DNA of 64,000 nt from Tannerella sp. (GTDB taxonomy: Bacteria > Bacteroidota > Bacteroidia > Bacteroidales > Tannerellaceae). The stretch is from assembly GCA_031285565.1 (NCBI GenBank), contig JAITVY010000060.1, positions 25,533-89,532 on the forward strand. The letters run 5' to 3'. How positions within the stretch are numbered: position 1 is the first letter of the stretch; each line of letters opens with the position of its first letter. Below the pieces are notes generated by a model. It had not been told where the DNA came from. It did no database searches and saw only the letters and a program-made list of their open reading frames with translations. The position numbers were made by a program, and so were the translations under genes. Positions 36,237 to 44,258 of the stretch are shown in pieces.

Positions 36237-36803
36237 ATGAAAAAAGGAATATTTATTGTCCTGGTTGCATTTTTATCCCTTCCTTTATATTCTCAGCATA
36301 TTGCTTTGAAGAATAATTTGGTATATGATGCAACATTAACACCGAATCTTTCTCTTGAGATTGCGTTGGCTAAAAAAATAACATTGGATCTCGGGTTTGG
36401 TTATAACCCGTTTGAGTTTAGTGATGGTAAGCAGTTTAAGCATTGGCTGGCCCAGCCTGAGTTGCGTTTCTGGATGTGTGAAAAGTTTAATGGTACTTTT
36501 TTCGGCATTCATGCCCATGGCGGTGAATTTAATGTTGCAAACCTGGACTTGCCGTTTGATTTCATGCAACAATTAAAGGATCATCGTTATGAGGGCTATT
36601 TCTACGGTGGCGGTGTCAGTATTGGTCACGAATGGGTACTTGCTAAGCATTGGAACCTGGAGGCATCGATCGGAGGGGGGTATGCACGTGTTGAGTACGA
36701 CAAATATGAATGTGGTGACTGTGGCGCTAAGTTGAAGTCTGACCATTATAATTATTTTGGTGTTACCCGTGCTACGCTTTCTATTATTTATATATTCAGG
36801 TAA
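36237..36803 (+). CDS. DUF3575-family outer-membrane protein
   Basis: 188 residues from the ATG at 36237 (MKKGIFIVLVAFLSLPLYSQ, a clean signal peptide); an upstream ATG at 36201 would add an unlikely N-terminus. The mature part begins HIALKNNLVYDATLTPNLSLEI, the DUF3575 hallmark, followed by beta strands of an eight-stranded barrel ending in IIYIFR. CGDCGAK near residue 162 may bind a metal or form a disulfide. Members often lie beside fimbrial or OmpA-type genes in Bacteroidales; here it is alone. Confidence 0.78.
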   Translation: MKKGIFIVLVAFLSLPLYSQHIALKNNLVYDATLTPNLSLEIALAKKITLDLGFGYNPFEFSDGKQFKHWLAQPELRFWMCEKFNGTFFGIHAHGGEFNVANLDLPFDFMQQLKDHRYEGYFYGGGVSIGHEWVLAKHWNLEASIGGGYARVEYDKYECGDCGAKLKSDHYNYFGVTRATLSIIYIFR

Positions 36804-36858
36804 GATAAAACATAATCTTGTTTGATACAAAAGCGAATATGCCTGTCATGTAAGGTTC

Positions 36859-37425
36859 TCATTCCTTATAGTGTTCTACTACTTTTACCAGGTGATTCCA
36901 AATATCTGTAAAACGTTGCAAGAACTTTTCCTCATCATAGGCCAAAGTGCCTAAAGCAACAAATGAAGCCAGTCCGAATGCGTATATCCAGATATTTACA
37001 GCTATATCGATCATCATTTGATCTGGTATGTTGAGATCGCCCAACTCCTGGCGCATGGCTTGCAGTATATAGTTCTTGGGGGTCAAATTATCCAGATTCT
37101 GTCCGAGCATGCTTTCGTGATAGTATGCATGAAACAAAGCCGGTTTTGTATGTGCTGCATAGATGTAGCCTAACCCGATATCAAAATATGGGCGTCCGGT
37201 CTTCTTGTAGCCAAGTACGATACTGACTAATTCCTCTTTGACTTTGCTGGCAACATCTTGTTTCAATTCATCCATATTGGCATAAGCTTCATAAATCGGG
37301 CGGACAGACGCACCAATTTTTTTAGCTACATTCCGGGCTGATAACGCAGAAAAACCTTCTTTGCAAACAATCTTAAATGCGGCATTTAAGATGAGATCTT
37401 TTGTCAGGACACGTACTCTTGGCAT
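36859..37425 (-). CDS. TetR-family regulator, paralogue 1
   Basis: 188 residues. The N-terminal HTH spans about 8-50 (LTKDLILNAAFKIVCKEG, then SARNVAKKIGASVRPIYEAYANM); the C-terminal ligand domain has YHESMLGQNLDNLTP. It is closely similar to the regulator at 40393-40959 over its whole length (same start MPR-x-R and same end DIWNHLVKVVEHYK), so the two arose by duplication. A 29-bp palindrome just upstream, next to a -7 box, suggests autorepression. Confidence 0.87.
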   Translation of the reverse strand: MPRVRVLTKDLILNAAFKIVCKEGFSALSARNVAKKIGASVRPIYEAYANMDELKQDVASKVKEELVSIVLGYKKTGRPYFDIGLGYIYAAHTKPALFHAYYHESMLGQNLDNLTPKNYILQAMRQELGDLNIPDQMMIDIAVNIWIYAFGLASFVALGTLAYDEEKFLQRFTDIWNHLVKVVEHYKE

Positions 37426-37437
37426 ATATTTCTGTTA

Positions 37438-37474
37438 CTACTGTGATACAATGTGTATTACAGTAGCAAATATA
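37438..37474 (-). promoter_or_regulatory. Promoter and probable operator of tetR paralogue 1
   Basis: CTACTGTGATACA, three-base spacer ATG, TGTATTACAGTAG (37438-37466): a palindrome with 12 of 13 matching pairs. It abuts CAAATATA (37467-37474), which is TATATTTG on the minus strand, the -7 box; GAAA at 37495-37498 could be the -33 box (TTTC) 20 bases away. The operator would cover the transcription start. Confidence 0.7.
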
Positions 37475-37629
37475 ACATAAGCTTTTGGTAGATGGAAATA
37501 TTTATAGTTCATTTAACAAAAGATAGGTATATTATCCTATAAGGAAGAATAATAAGTGCCTATTTATTAATGTGTATTTTTGAATTTGTATACTTGAAAA
37601 CTTGTATGTGTGGTTTTAGAGGAAAAGAG

Positions 37630-37679
37630 ATAACGAGAGTCTCCTCATATAGTTAAAACTATAAAGAGTCTCTCGTTAT
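37630..37679 (-). terminator. Terminator downstream of the alkylsulfatase gene
   Basis: ATAACGAGAG (37630-37639) pairs with CTCTCGTTAT (37670-37679), with an inner ATAGTT/AACTAT stem. It starts 12 bases after the stop of the minus-strand alkylsulfatase gene and precedes tetR paralogue 1. Confidence 0.7.
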
Positions 37680-37690
37680 TAATAAATTGT

Positions 37691-39688
37691 TTATGGTGTC
37701 ATGATGTTAAACATATATTTAAAATTATCCATCATACCCATTAGTTCTTCAACTTTGGATTGGTTGCCGGAAATTTTTATCTGTCCGCTTTTCACTTGCT
37801 CATCCAATTTCGCGTATCCGGCAATGACTTCATTAAATGGAGCCTTTGTCGATAGCGTGATGGTCGCATCCGGATTTTGATATGTCTTATCTTTTGTATA
37901 GATTAAAACACTATTTTCCAATTCTACGGCATATTTATCTTTTGTATCCTGCACCTCGAAATTAAATGTCAATTTTTTGCCGTTTGCTTTTTCTGCATTT
38001 AAGCGGATACCCATGTAGTCAAAAATCATATCGAGGGTCATGCTCTTTACTGTCGAAGGGCTTGCTACTCCATGGAATGGTATTTCGGGAACGCCATTGC
38101 GCAATTCTGATACTCCTTGCAGGTAATTATTTCGCCAAGTGCCACTTTCTGCCTGATAGCCTAATTGTTCCAAAGCATCGGCCAGCAGATTTTTAGCTTT
38201 CACATTATTCGGGTCAGCAAATACAACCTGATTCATTATCTGTGCTACCCATCTGTATTCTCCTTTGTCATAGTCTTTCTGGGCTTTAGACATAATAGCG
38301 TCAGCTCCACCCATATATTCTACATATTTCTTAGCGGCATCTTCGGGTACCAATTGATGAAGATCGGAAGGATTGCCACTGTAAAAACCGATATATTTCT
38401 GATAAACAGCTTTTGCATCATGATTTACAGAACCGTAATATCCGCGGTTATAGAATTTTTTATCTAATGATTCCGGAAGTTTTACCATTTCTCCTACTTC
38501 CAGCATTGTATAGCCTTTATTGATGAGGTTCAGCGTATGGTCATGTAAGTATTTATACATGTCACGTTGCGACTCTAACATTTCTACTACCCGGTTATTA
38601 TCCCAGGTAGGCCAGTGATGTTGGGCGAACATTACCTGTACATCGGTGCCAAACATTTCGACAACAGAATTCAATGTTTGCCACCAAGCCTTTGCATCAC
38701 GGACTTGTGCTCCCCGCAGTGTATATAAATTGTGCAGATTGTGAGTGCAGTCTTCGGCCGCACAAAGCGCCTTAAATTGAGGGAAATAGAACAACATCTC
38801 AGATGGTGCTTCAGTGCCATGTGCCATTAAAAAGACCATATCTACGCCATCAATATTTAACTTTTGGCCTGTCTGGTTAATAATAACATTGGGTTCGATA
38901 ATTCCCGATTCGCCTGTCGACGCTGTTTTTCCTAAGCCGTCATCTACCTGGCCTTTTTCTCCTTTTGGCAAGATTGCTCCGGTATGGTATAAAGCACGAC
39001 GTCCCATCGCTGTTCCTGCATATACATTTTCGCTGATAGCTGCTTCGAAGAAGCCTTGTGGAGCAACTACCTTTACTTTTCCTGATTTTGCGTCTGCCTC
39101 ATCGATAACACCATGAACACCGCCATAATGGTCGATATGTGAATGGGTATAAATGACCGCATTGACAGGCTTTTTGCCGATTTTCTCGTAATATAGCTCC
39201 AATCCGGCTTTAGCTGTTTCGGGAGATACTAATGGGTCAATAATAATCAAACCGGTTTTACCTTCGATTATTGTCATATTCGAAAGATCAAATCCACGGA
39301 TCTGATAAATATTGTCGGTTACCTTGAAAAGACCGTTAAACATGTTTAAACGGGCTTGCCTCCAGAGACTGGGGTTAACTGTTGCCGGCGCTTCTTCCTT
39401 TTCTAAAAAAGCATAGTCTTTTAAACTCCAGATTACTCTTCCTTTGACATCTTTGATATCCATATCCGGAAGTGTTGCGATGAAGCCTCGTTGTGCATCC
39501 TCAAATGCTTGTTTATCTGAAAAATCGAGTAGAGAGAGTACGTCATGATTGCATTTTGTCGTAGCTGCAGTGGCCTCTTTGGGCATAGTGCTGTCTGGTG
39601 AATTCGATGAAACAGTCGTTTGTTCCTGATTTGAATTGCAGCTAAATAACAGTAATGTAGCTGCAGAAAGAATGATACTTTTTTTCAT
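37691..39688 (-). CDS. Alkyl sulfatase of the SdsA/BDS1 type (lipoprotein)
   Basis: 665 residues from the ATG at 39688 (MKKSIILSAATLLLFSCNSN, an SPII signal); an ATG three codons earlier is possible. Metallo-beta-lactamase core: YTHSHIDHYGGVHG (about 180), the AAEDCTHNLHN loop and FAQHHWPTW. The dimerisation domain follows and a C-terminal SCP2-like domain (about 540-665, ISGNQSKVEELMGMM) binds the alkyl chain. It would hydrolyse primary alkyl sulfates such as SDS to the alcohol and sulfate, in the periplasm or at the surface. It is the last gene of a tetR-hdeD-sulfatase operon. Confidence 0.88.
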   Translation of the reverse strand: MKKSIILSAATLLLFSCNSNQEQTTVSSNSPDSTMPKEATAATTKCNHDVLSLLDFSDKQAFEDAQRGFIATLPDMDIKDVKGRVIWSLKDYAFLEKEEAPATVNPSLWRQARLNMFNGLFKVTDNIYQIRGFDLSNMTIIEGKTGLIIIDPLVSPETAKAGLELYYEKIGKKPVNAVIYTHSHIDHYGGVHGVIDEADAKSGKVKVVAPQGFFEAAISENVYAGTAMGRRALYHTGAILPKGEKGQVDDGLGKTASTGESGIIEPNVIINQTGQKLNIDGVDMVFLMAHGTEAPSEMLFYFPQFKALCAAEDCTHNLHNLYTLRGAQVRDAKAWWQTLNSVVEMFGTDVQVMFAQHHWPTWDNNRVVEMLESQRDMYKYLHDHTLNLINKGYTMLEVGEMVKLPESLDKKFYNRGYYGSVNHDAKAVYQKYIGFYSGNPSDLHQLVPEDAAKKYVEYMGGADAIMSKAQKDYDKGEYRWVAQIMNQVVFADPNNVKAKNLLADALEQLGYQAESGTWRNNYLQGVSELRNGVPEIPFHGVASPSTVKSMTLDMIFDYMGIRLNAEKANGKKLTFNFEVQDTKDKYAVELENSVLIYTKDKTYQNPDATITLSTKAPFNEVIAGYAKLDEQVKSGQIKISGNQSKVEELMGMMDNFKYMFNIMTP

Positions 39689-39713
39689 AAATCTCATCGT
39701 TGTAAATTGAATT

Positions 39714-40325
39714 TTACTTAATTCTTTCTTGTAAGGAGTTCAGTCTATCTTTCAGTTCCTGGCTATTTTTATAAAGATCACGTAATTCAAATGCAAGCAT
39801 GATCCGGAAGAATCCCATAAACATGAATGCAAAGGCTACAATGTAGACCGATGCTAGGGCACCTGCTGCCGGTTGCCAGATAATGGCGATGGAACAAAGA
39901 ATAGCAAGAATTCCGAATACAAGATACCATCCCCATCCTTTAACGCCTACACGACTTAAATCTATTGAAAACCCAATAGCGGCGAATCCGCGGAACATAA
40001 TCCAGAAAGCAATTATGAATGGCAATACAACTGCTGTAACTCCCGGGTAACAAACAAGGAAGATTCCTAATAACAAATCGATAATCCCGGAAGTGAGATA
40101 CCATCCCCAGCCGGATAATACATTCTTATTGCTTACGGAAAAAGCAATCTCCAATATTCCGCTTGCAAACATACAAATGCTGAACAGTATAACTAATGCT
40201 CCATAACTTTCGAGAGGATTAAACATTAGCAACAAAGCTGTTCCAATAAACAAAATTCCCAAAATAAGTGAGATCCACCAGTTTTTTACTGAGCTTTTGA
40301 TCTCTTCAATGAATGATGTGTTCAT
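39714..40325 (-). CDS. HdeD/DUF308-family membrane protein, second copy
   Basis: 203 residues, six predicted membrane helices with the repeated SGWGWYLTSGI and KGWGWYLVFGI motifs. Similar in plan to 26693-27265 but with a longer C-terminal tail of charged residues (YKNSQELKDRLNSLQERIK). It lies 25 bases before the alkylsulfatase gene and 67 bases after tetR paralogue 2, so it is probably part of an envelope-stress or surfactant-response operon. Confidence 0.78.
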   Translation of the reverse strand: MNTSFIEEIKSSVKNWWISLILGILFIGTALLLMFNPLESYGALVILFSICMFASGILEIAFSVSNKNVLSGWGWYLTSGIIDLLLGIFLVCYPGVTAVVLPFIIAFWIMFRGFAAIGFSIDLSRVGVKGWGWYLVFGILAILCSIAIIWQPAAGALASVYIVAFAFMFMGFFRIMLAFELRDLYKNSQELKDRLNSLQERIK

Positions 40326-40392
40326 AAAATAGAATTTTAATTGTTAATACTCTTGGTTGATGTAATAGTTAATATGTTCTTTTTGTGAGGTT

Positions 40393-40959
40393 CTAATCCT
40401 TATAATGTTCTACAACTTTTACCAGGTGATTCCATATATCGGTAAAACGTTGCAGGAACTTTTCTTCGTCGTAGGCTACAGCTCCTAAAGCTACAAATGA
40501 AGCTAACCCGAAAACGTATATCCATGCATTGATAACTACATCCATCATCATCTGCTCAGACATATTAATGTTGCCCAACTCCTGACGTATGGTTTGCATC
40601 ACATAATTATCGGGACTTAAATTATCCAGATTTTGTCCCAGCATACCTTCGTGGTAGTATGCATGAAATAAAGCCGGCTTTGTATAGGCAGTATAGATTT
40701 GGCCTAATCCAATATCAAAATATGGGCGCCCGGTCTTTTTGTAACTATATATGATGCTATCCAGTTCCTCTTTTACTTTGCTTACAACATCTTGCTTCAA
40801 TTCATCCATGTTGGTATAAGCTTCATAAATGGGACGAACAGATGCGCCTATTTTTTTAGCTACATTCCGCGCAGTTAGCATTGAAAAACCGTCTATGCAA
40901 ACAATTTCGAAAGCTGCATTTAAGATAACCTCTTTTGTTAGAATACGTATTCTTGGCAT
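40393..40959 (-). CDS. TetR-family regulator, paralogue 2
   Basis: 188 residues from the ATG at 40959 (MPRIRILTKEVILNAAF), chosen by alignment with its paralogue; an upstream ATG at 40989 lies inside the operator. HTH at about 8-50 (TARNVAKKIGASVRPIYEAYTNM); ligand domain with YHEGMLGQNLDNLSP. It heads the operon with hdeD and the alkylsulfatase and probably represses it until a ligand such as a surfactant binds. Recognition-helix residues are nearly the same as in paralogue 1, so cross-talk is possible. Confidence 0.87.
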   Translation of the reverse strand: MPRIRILTKEVILNAAFEIVCIDGFSMLTARNVAKKIGASVRPIYEAYTNMDELKQDVVSKVKEELDSIIYSYKKTGRPYFDIGLGQIYTAYTKPALFHAYYHEGMLGQNLDNLSPDNYVMQTIRQELGNINMSEQMMMDVVINAWIYVFGLASFVALGAVAYDEEKFLQRFTDIWNHLVKVVEHYKD

Positions 40960-40972
40960 ACGCTTTATGTAA

Positions 40973-41009
40973 CTTGTGTAACGCAACAAATGTTACGATT
41001 GCAAATGTA
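40973..41009 (-). promoter_or_regulatory. Promoter and probable operator of the tetR-hdeD-sulfatase operon
   Basis: CAAATGTA (41002-41009) is TACATTTG on the minus strand, a full -7 match; GAAA (41030-41033) is a possible -33 box 20 bases away. Directly downstream GTAAC (40978-40982) and GTTAC (40992-40996) form a palindrome centred at the same distance from the -7 box as the operator of tetR paralogue 1. Confidence 0.6.
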
Positions 41010-41164
41010 ACACATGTTTCTAATTAAAAGAAATATTTAAAGTTTATTTAACAGGGGGATAATGGACTCTTTATTTACACTTTATAACTCATTGGGGAAA
41101 TGATTTATAAAACCTATCTGATTGTTATTTGAAGGAGACTTCCAGGTATGAGGGGGCAATTTTT

Positions 41165-41593
41165 TCAATCGTTTTCAGGGATATAATTTATCATCCAGTG
41201 AATGCCGAATTTATCGGTAAACATGGCATATAATTCGGCCCAGAATGTTTTCTGTAGCGGCATTTTTACATCACCACCTGCTGATAGCTGTTCGAAAATG
41301 CGTTTAGCTTCGGCTGAGCTTCCGGTATTGAGTGTTAATGAAACATTTTCGCCGACTACTGTAGGCGTATTGGATGGTGCATCGGCACCCATTAAAGAGA
41401 CTTTATCACTTACAGGCGAAATAATGTGGACAATTCTGTCCATATCTTCTTCGGCAATATTTGCTCTTACGTCTTGAGGCAGGTCTATATACCGGGAGGT
41501 GAATGCAGCATTTACTTCAAATACTGATTCGTAAAAGGCAAATGCTTCTTTGCAATTACCATTGAATATTAAATAGGGTTCTACACTTCTCAT
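41165..41593 (-). CDS. VOC-family (PhnB/glyoxalase-like) protein
   Basis: 142 residues. The start MRSVEPYLIFNGNCKEAFAFYESVF is the PhnB-type opening; later MGADAPSNTPTVVGENVSL and FWAELYAMFTDKFGIHWMINY fit the fold of two beta-alpha-beta-beta-beta modules. The expected metal-binding His near residue 7 is replaced by Tyr-Leu, so it may not be a metal enzyme. Biological role unknown for most of this subgroup. Monocistronic on the minus strand. Confidence 0.82.
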   Translation of the reverse strand: MRSVEPYLIFNGNCKEAFAFYESVFEVNAAFTSRYIDLPQDVRANIAEEDMDRIVHIISPVSDKVSLMGADAPSNTPTVVGENVSLTLNTGSSAEAKRIFEQLSAGGDVKMPLQKTFWAELYAMFTDKFGIHWMINYIPEND

Positions 41594-41753
41594 TATTTCT
41601 TTTATTAAATTGTTATATTGTAACAGATTGAATGGGAAATTGGTTCAATGGGAAAAAGAGCCCTTATCCCTTAAATGCGAAAATAAACCCTGAATTCCTA
41701 AAGGAATTTAAGAAGCAAAGGAAAAGATAAAAAGTGTGTGTTAATTAGTTGTT

Positions 41754-44144
41754 TTATTCAGTTTTAATTGATTTTGCCGGATTGGTAATAGCCGCTTTTA
41801 TTGACAGAGAGCTTACTGTCAATAGGGCAATCAGGGTAATGAGTAGTGCTACTCCTGCAAAAATATCCCATGTGAGTACAATGCGGTAGGCGTAATCTTT
41901 CAGGTAAAGATGTGCGATATATGCAGAAATGGGAATGCCTATTATAAATGATACAAGTAGGAGAATTACATATGATTTACCGAGCAGTACCAGAATATCG
42001 GTTGTTTTAGCTCCGAGTACTTTACGCACACCGATTTCTTTGGTTCGTTGCTCGGCTGAGAAAGCGCTTAACCCCAGCAATCCCAGGCAGGATATAAAAA
42101 TGGCTAATGCTGCAAACAGGGCAGATAGTTTTTCTATGAGGCTTTCGTTCTCAAACAATTGTTCGAAACGGTCGGTCATCAGGGTGGGTTCGAAAGCATG
42201 ATAAGGCGAGAAGGTTTGCAGTACGGACCGGATACGGGCTATTGCTTCATATGTATTCACATCGGATTTGAGACGGACAAAGAGGTCATAGGCTCGTTCG
42301 GGTCTGTTATAAAAAATTACAGAACCAGCATTTATGGTGTATGGATCATTATATATAAAATCTTTCATGATACCAACTATTTCCCATTTGCGATCGGGTA
42401 GCTGCCATAAGTTTCCGCCTATCCGACCTTCTTCTCCCATTCTCTTGGCCAGGGTTTCATTGATCAGAACTCCTTTACTTCTTTCACCGTCTTTTTTTGC
42501 CGGACCGATATCGGTTCCTTCTATCAATTTGATTCCGGCGGCAGCAATTAATCCTTCGGATATATAATTAAATACGATTGTAGCATCATCATTCGGATCT
42601 TTTCCATTCCAGAACCATGGATTGCTTTTACCTCCCATATATAAAAGCTGGTCAAATGTAAATCCGCTGCTTTCTACTAAACCGGTACTTTCGAGCTCGT
42701 TTAGTACGGCTGAATAAGACTCCCGTAGTTCATTGGTAGCCGGAAATAGTACGAGATTTTCTTTTTCAATTCCGATATCCCGGTTTTGTGCGAGTTGTAT
42801 CTGAAGGTATATTACGTATGTAGTACAAATCAGTATGAATGCCATTATAAACTGAAAGACAACCAGTCCCTGGCGGATCCATGCAGCGCTTCCTCTTTTT
42901 ACTACTTTTTGCATTTTTATGGTTGTAACAGGATTGAAGGATGATAGATATAGTGCAGGGTAACTTCCAGCCATGAATGTGCAGAAAAGTCCGATTACTA
43001 TCAATCCAATTACTACGTACGGATTGGTGAAATCAAAGGATAGTCTGGCATTAATCATGCTATTGAATAGAGGAAGTGTCAGCCATATTAATCCGATAGA
43101 TATGATAAGAGCGATTGTGGTGATAAGCCCTGATTCCATTATAAATTGCCGGATGAGGTATTTTCTTTTTGTACCAAATGTTTTTCGGACACCTATTTCC
43201 AACGCTCTTTTCTGAGAACGGGCAGTAGAGAGGTTCATAAAATTGATGCAGGCAATTACTAAGATAAGTACTCCGATGAGAAAGAAAAGGCGTACGGTTT
43301 TATTGTATCCTCCTCCTGTTTCGATACCGTTTTCGAATTCTTTATACAACAATATCCGGTTAAGCGGATATAGGAAGATTTGCTTCTTTTCATATTCCGG
43401 ACCGGCTTTTTGAAGGGGTAAGGTTTTCAGTTTTTCATTTATCTGATTTATGTTTATATGGGGTTCCAACTCAACATAAAGTTCTAACCAGGATGTACCC
43501 CATTCATGGGCGTCACGACTAATAAATATACTGGCTATTTGTTGTGCCTGTATACGGAAAGGAATCAACCATTCGAATTCGAATGTTGTATTATCGGGCA
43601 GATCATTAAACACTCCTGTAATTTCATACAGTTGTCCTTCGTTAATCAGTCCTTTACCGACAGGATCCTCCGAACCGTATATTTTTTGTGCCATTGACCG
43701 GCTGATGACAATCGGGTAGGCCGGATCAAATGCTGATGACTTGTTGCCGCTGATGAACTTCATACTAATCATTTCAAAAATGCTGGAATCAGCATATGCT
43801 CCTGCTTCTTCGAAAGAGTTAGTTGTATTTTCCGGAATGAAAAATAAGTTTTCTGTATTATATCGTGTATTGCGTTTGACTTCAGGAAATTCATCCTCCA
43901 ATGTTTTTGACAACGGATTGCTTGTTATGAATGTCGTATTGTATGTATTTGATAAGTCCCGGTTGTGTTGGCCGGCAATATAGATATTCCGTGAATTTGG
44001 TATTGCTTTGTTGAAATTCACTTTGCTCTCTACCCAGAGAAAGATCAAGGCTGCTGCTGTTATTCCGATGGTCAACCCGGCAATGTTTAACAGACTATAT
44101 GTTTTGTTCCGGAAAATGATCCGGAGGGATTTCTTTATATTCAT
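41754..44144 (-). CDS. MacB/FtsX-type ABC permease, tandem copy 1
   Basis: 796 residues. Two MacB_PCD-FtsX modules: N-terminal helix (about 20-40), periplasmic region, three helices around 285-400, a further helix near 430, a second periplasmic region, and three C-terminal helices (about 675-790) with LGLLGLSAFSAEQRTKEIGVRKVLGAK, the FtsX hallmark. Shares long identical stretches with copy 2 at 44259-46640. Such permeases use periplasmic conformational changes (mechanotransmission) for lipoprotein, peptide or drug transport. It is the third gene of the ATPase-permease-permease operon, 114 bases after copy 2. Confidence 0.88.
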   Translation of the reverse strand: MNIKKSLRIIFRNKTYSLLNIAGLTIGITAAALIFLWVESKVNFNKAIPNSRNIYIAGQHNRDLSNTYNTTFITSNPLSKTLEDEFPEVKRNTRYNTENLFFIPENTTNSFEEAGAYADSSIFEMISMKFISGNKSSAFDPAYPIVISRSMAQKIYGSEDPVGKGLINEGQLYEITGVFNDLPDNTTFEFEWLIPFRIQAQQIASIFISRDAHEWGTSWLELYVELEPHININQINEKLKTLPLQKAGPEYEKKQIFLYPLNRILLYKEFENGIETGGGYNKTVRLFFLIGVLILVIACINFMNLSTARSQKRALEIGVRKTFGTKRKYLIRQFIMESGLITTIALIISIGLIWLTLPLFNSMINARLSFDFTNPYVVIGLIVIGLFCTFMAGSYPALYLSSFNPVTTIKMQKVVKRGSAAWIRQGLVVFQFIMAFILICTTYVIYLQIQLAQNRDIGIEKENLVLFPATNELRESYSAVLNELESTGLVESSGFTFDQLLYMGGKSNPWFWNGKDPNDDATIVFNYISEGLIAAAGIKLIEGTDIGPAKKDGERSKGVLINETLAKRMGEEGRIGGNLWQLPDRKWEIVGIMKDFIYNDPYTINAGSVIFYNRPERAYDLFVRLKSDVNTYEAIARIRSVLQTFSPYHAFEPTLMTDRFEQLFENESLIEKLSALFAALAIFISCLGLLGLSAFSAEQRTKEIGVRKVLGAKTTDILVLLGKSYVILLLVSFIIGIPISAYIAHLYLKDYAYRIVLTWDIFAGVALLITLIALLTVSSLSIKAAITNPAKSIKTE

Positions 44145-44258
44145 AACATTAAACGAGGTAAAAGGTGAAAGGTAAAAGTGACATCTCCCGAAGAGTTGAC
44201 ACTGTTTTTATACAAATTATTTTTTTTAACTGTTGCATTGCATGAAGTGTTTAAGTAA

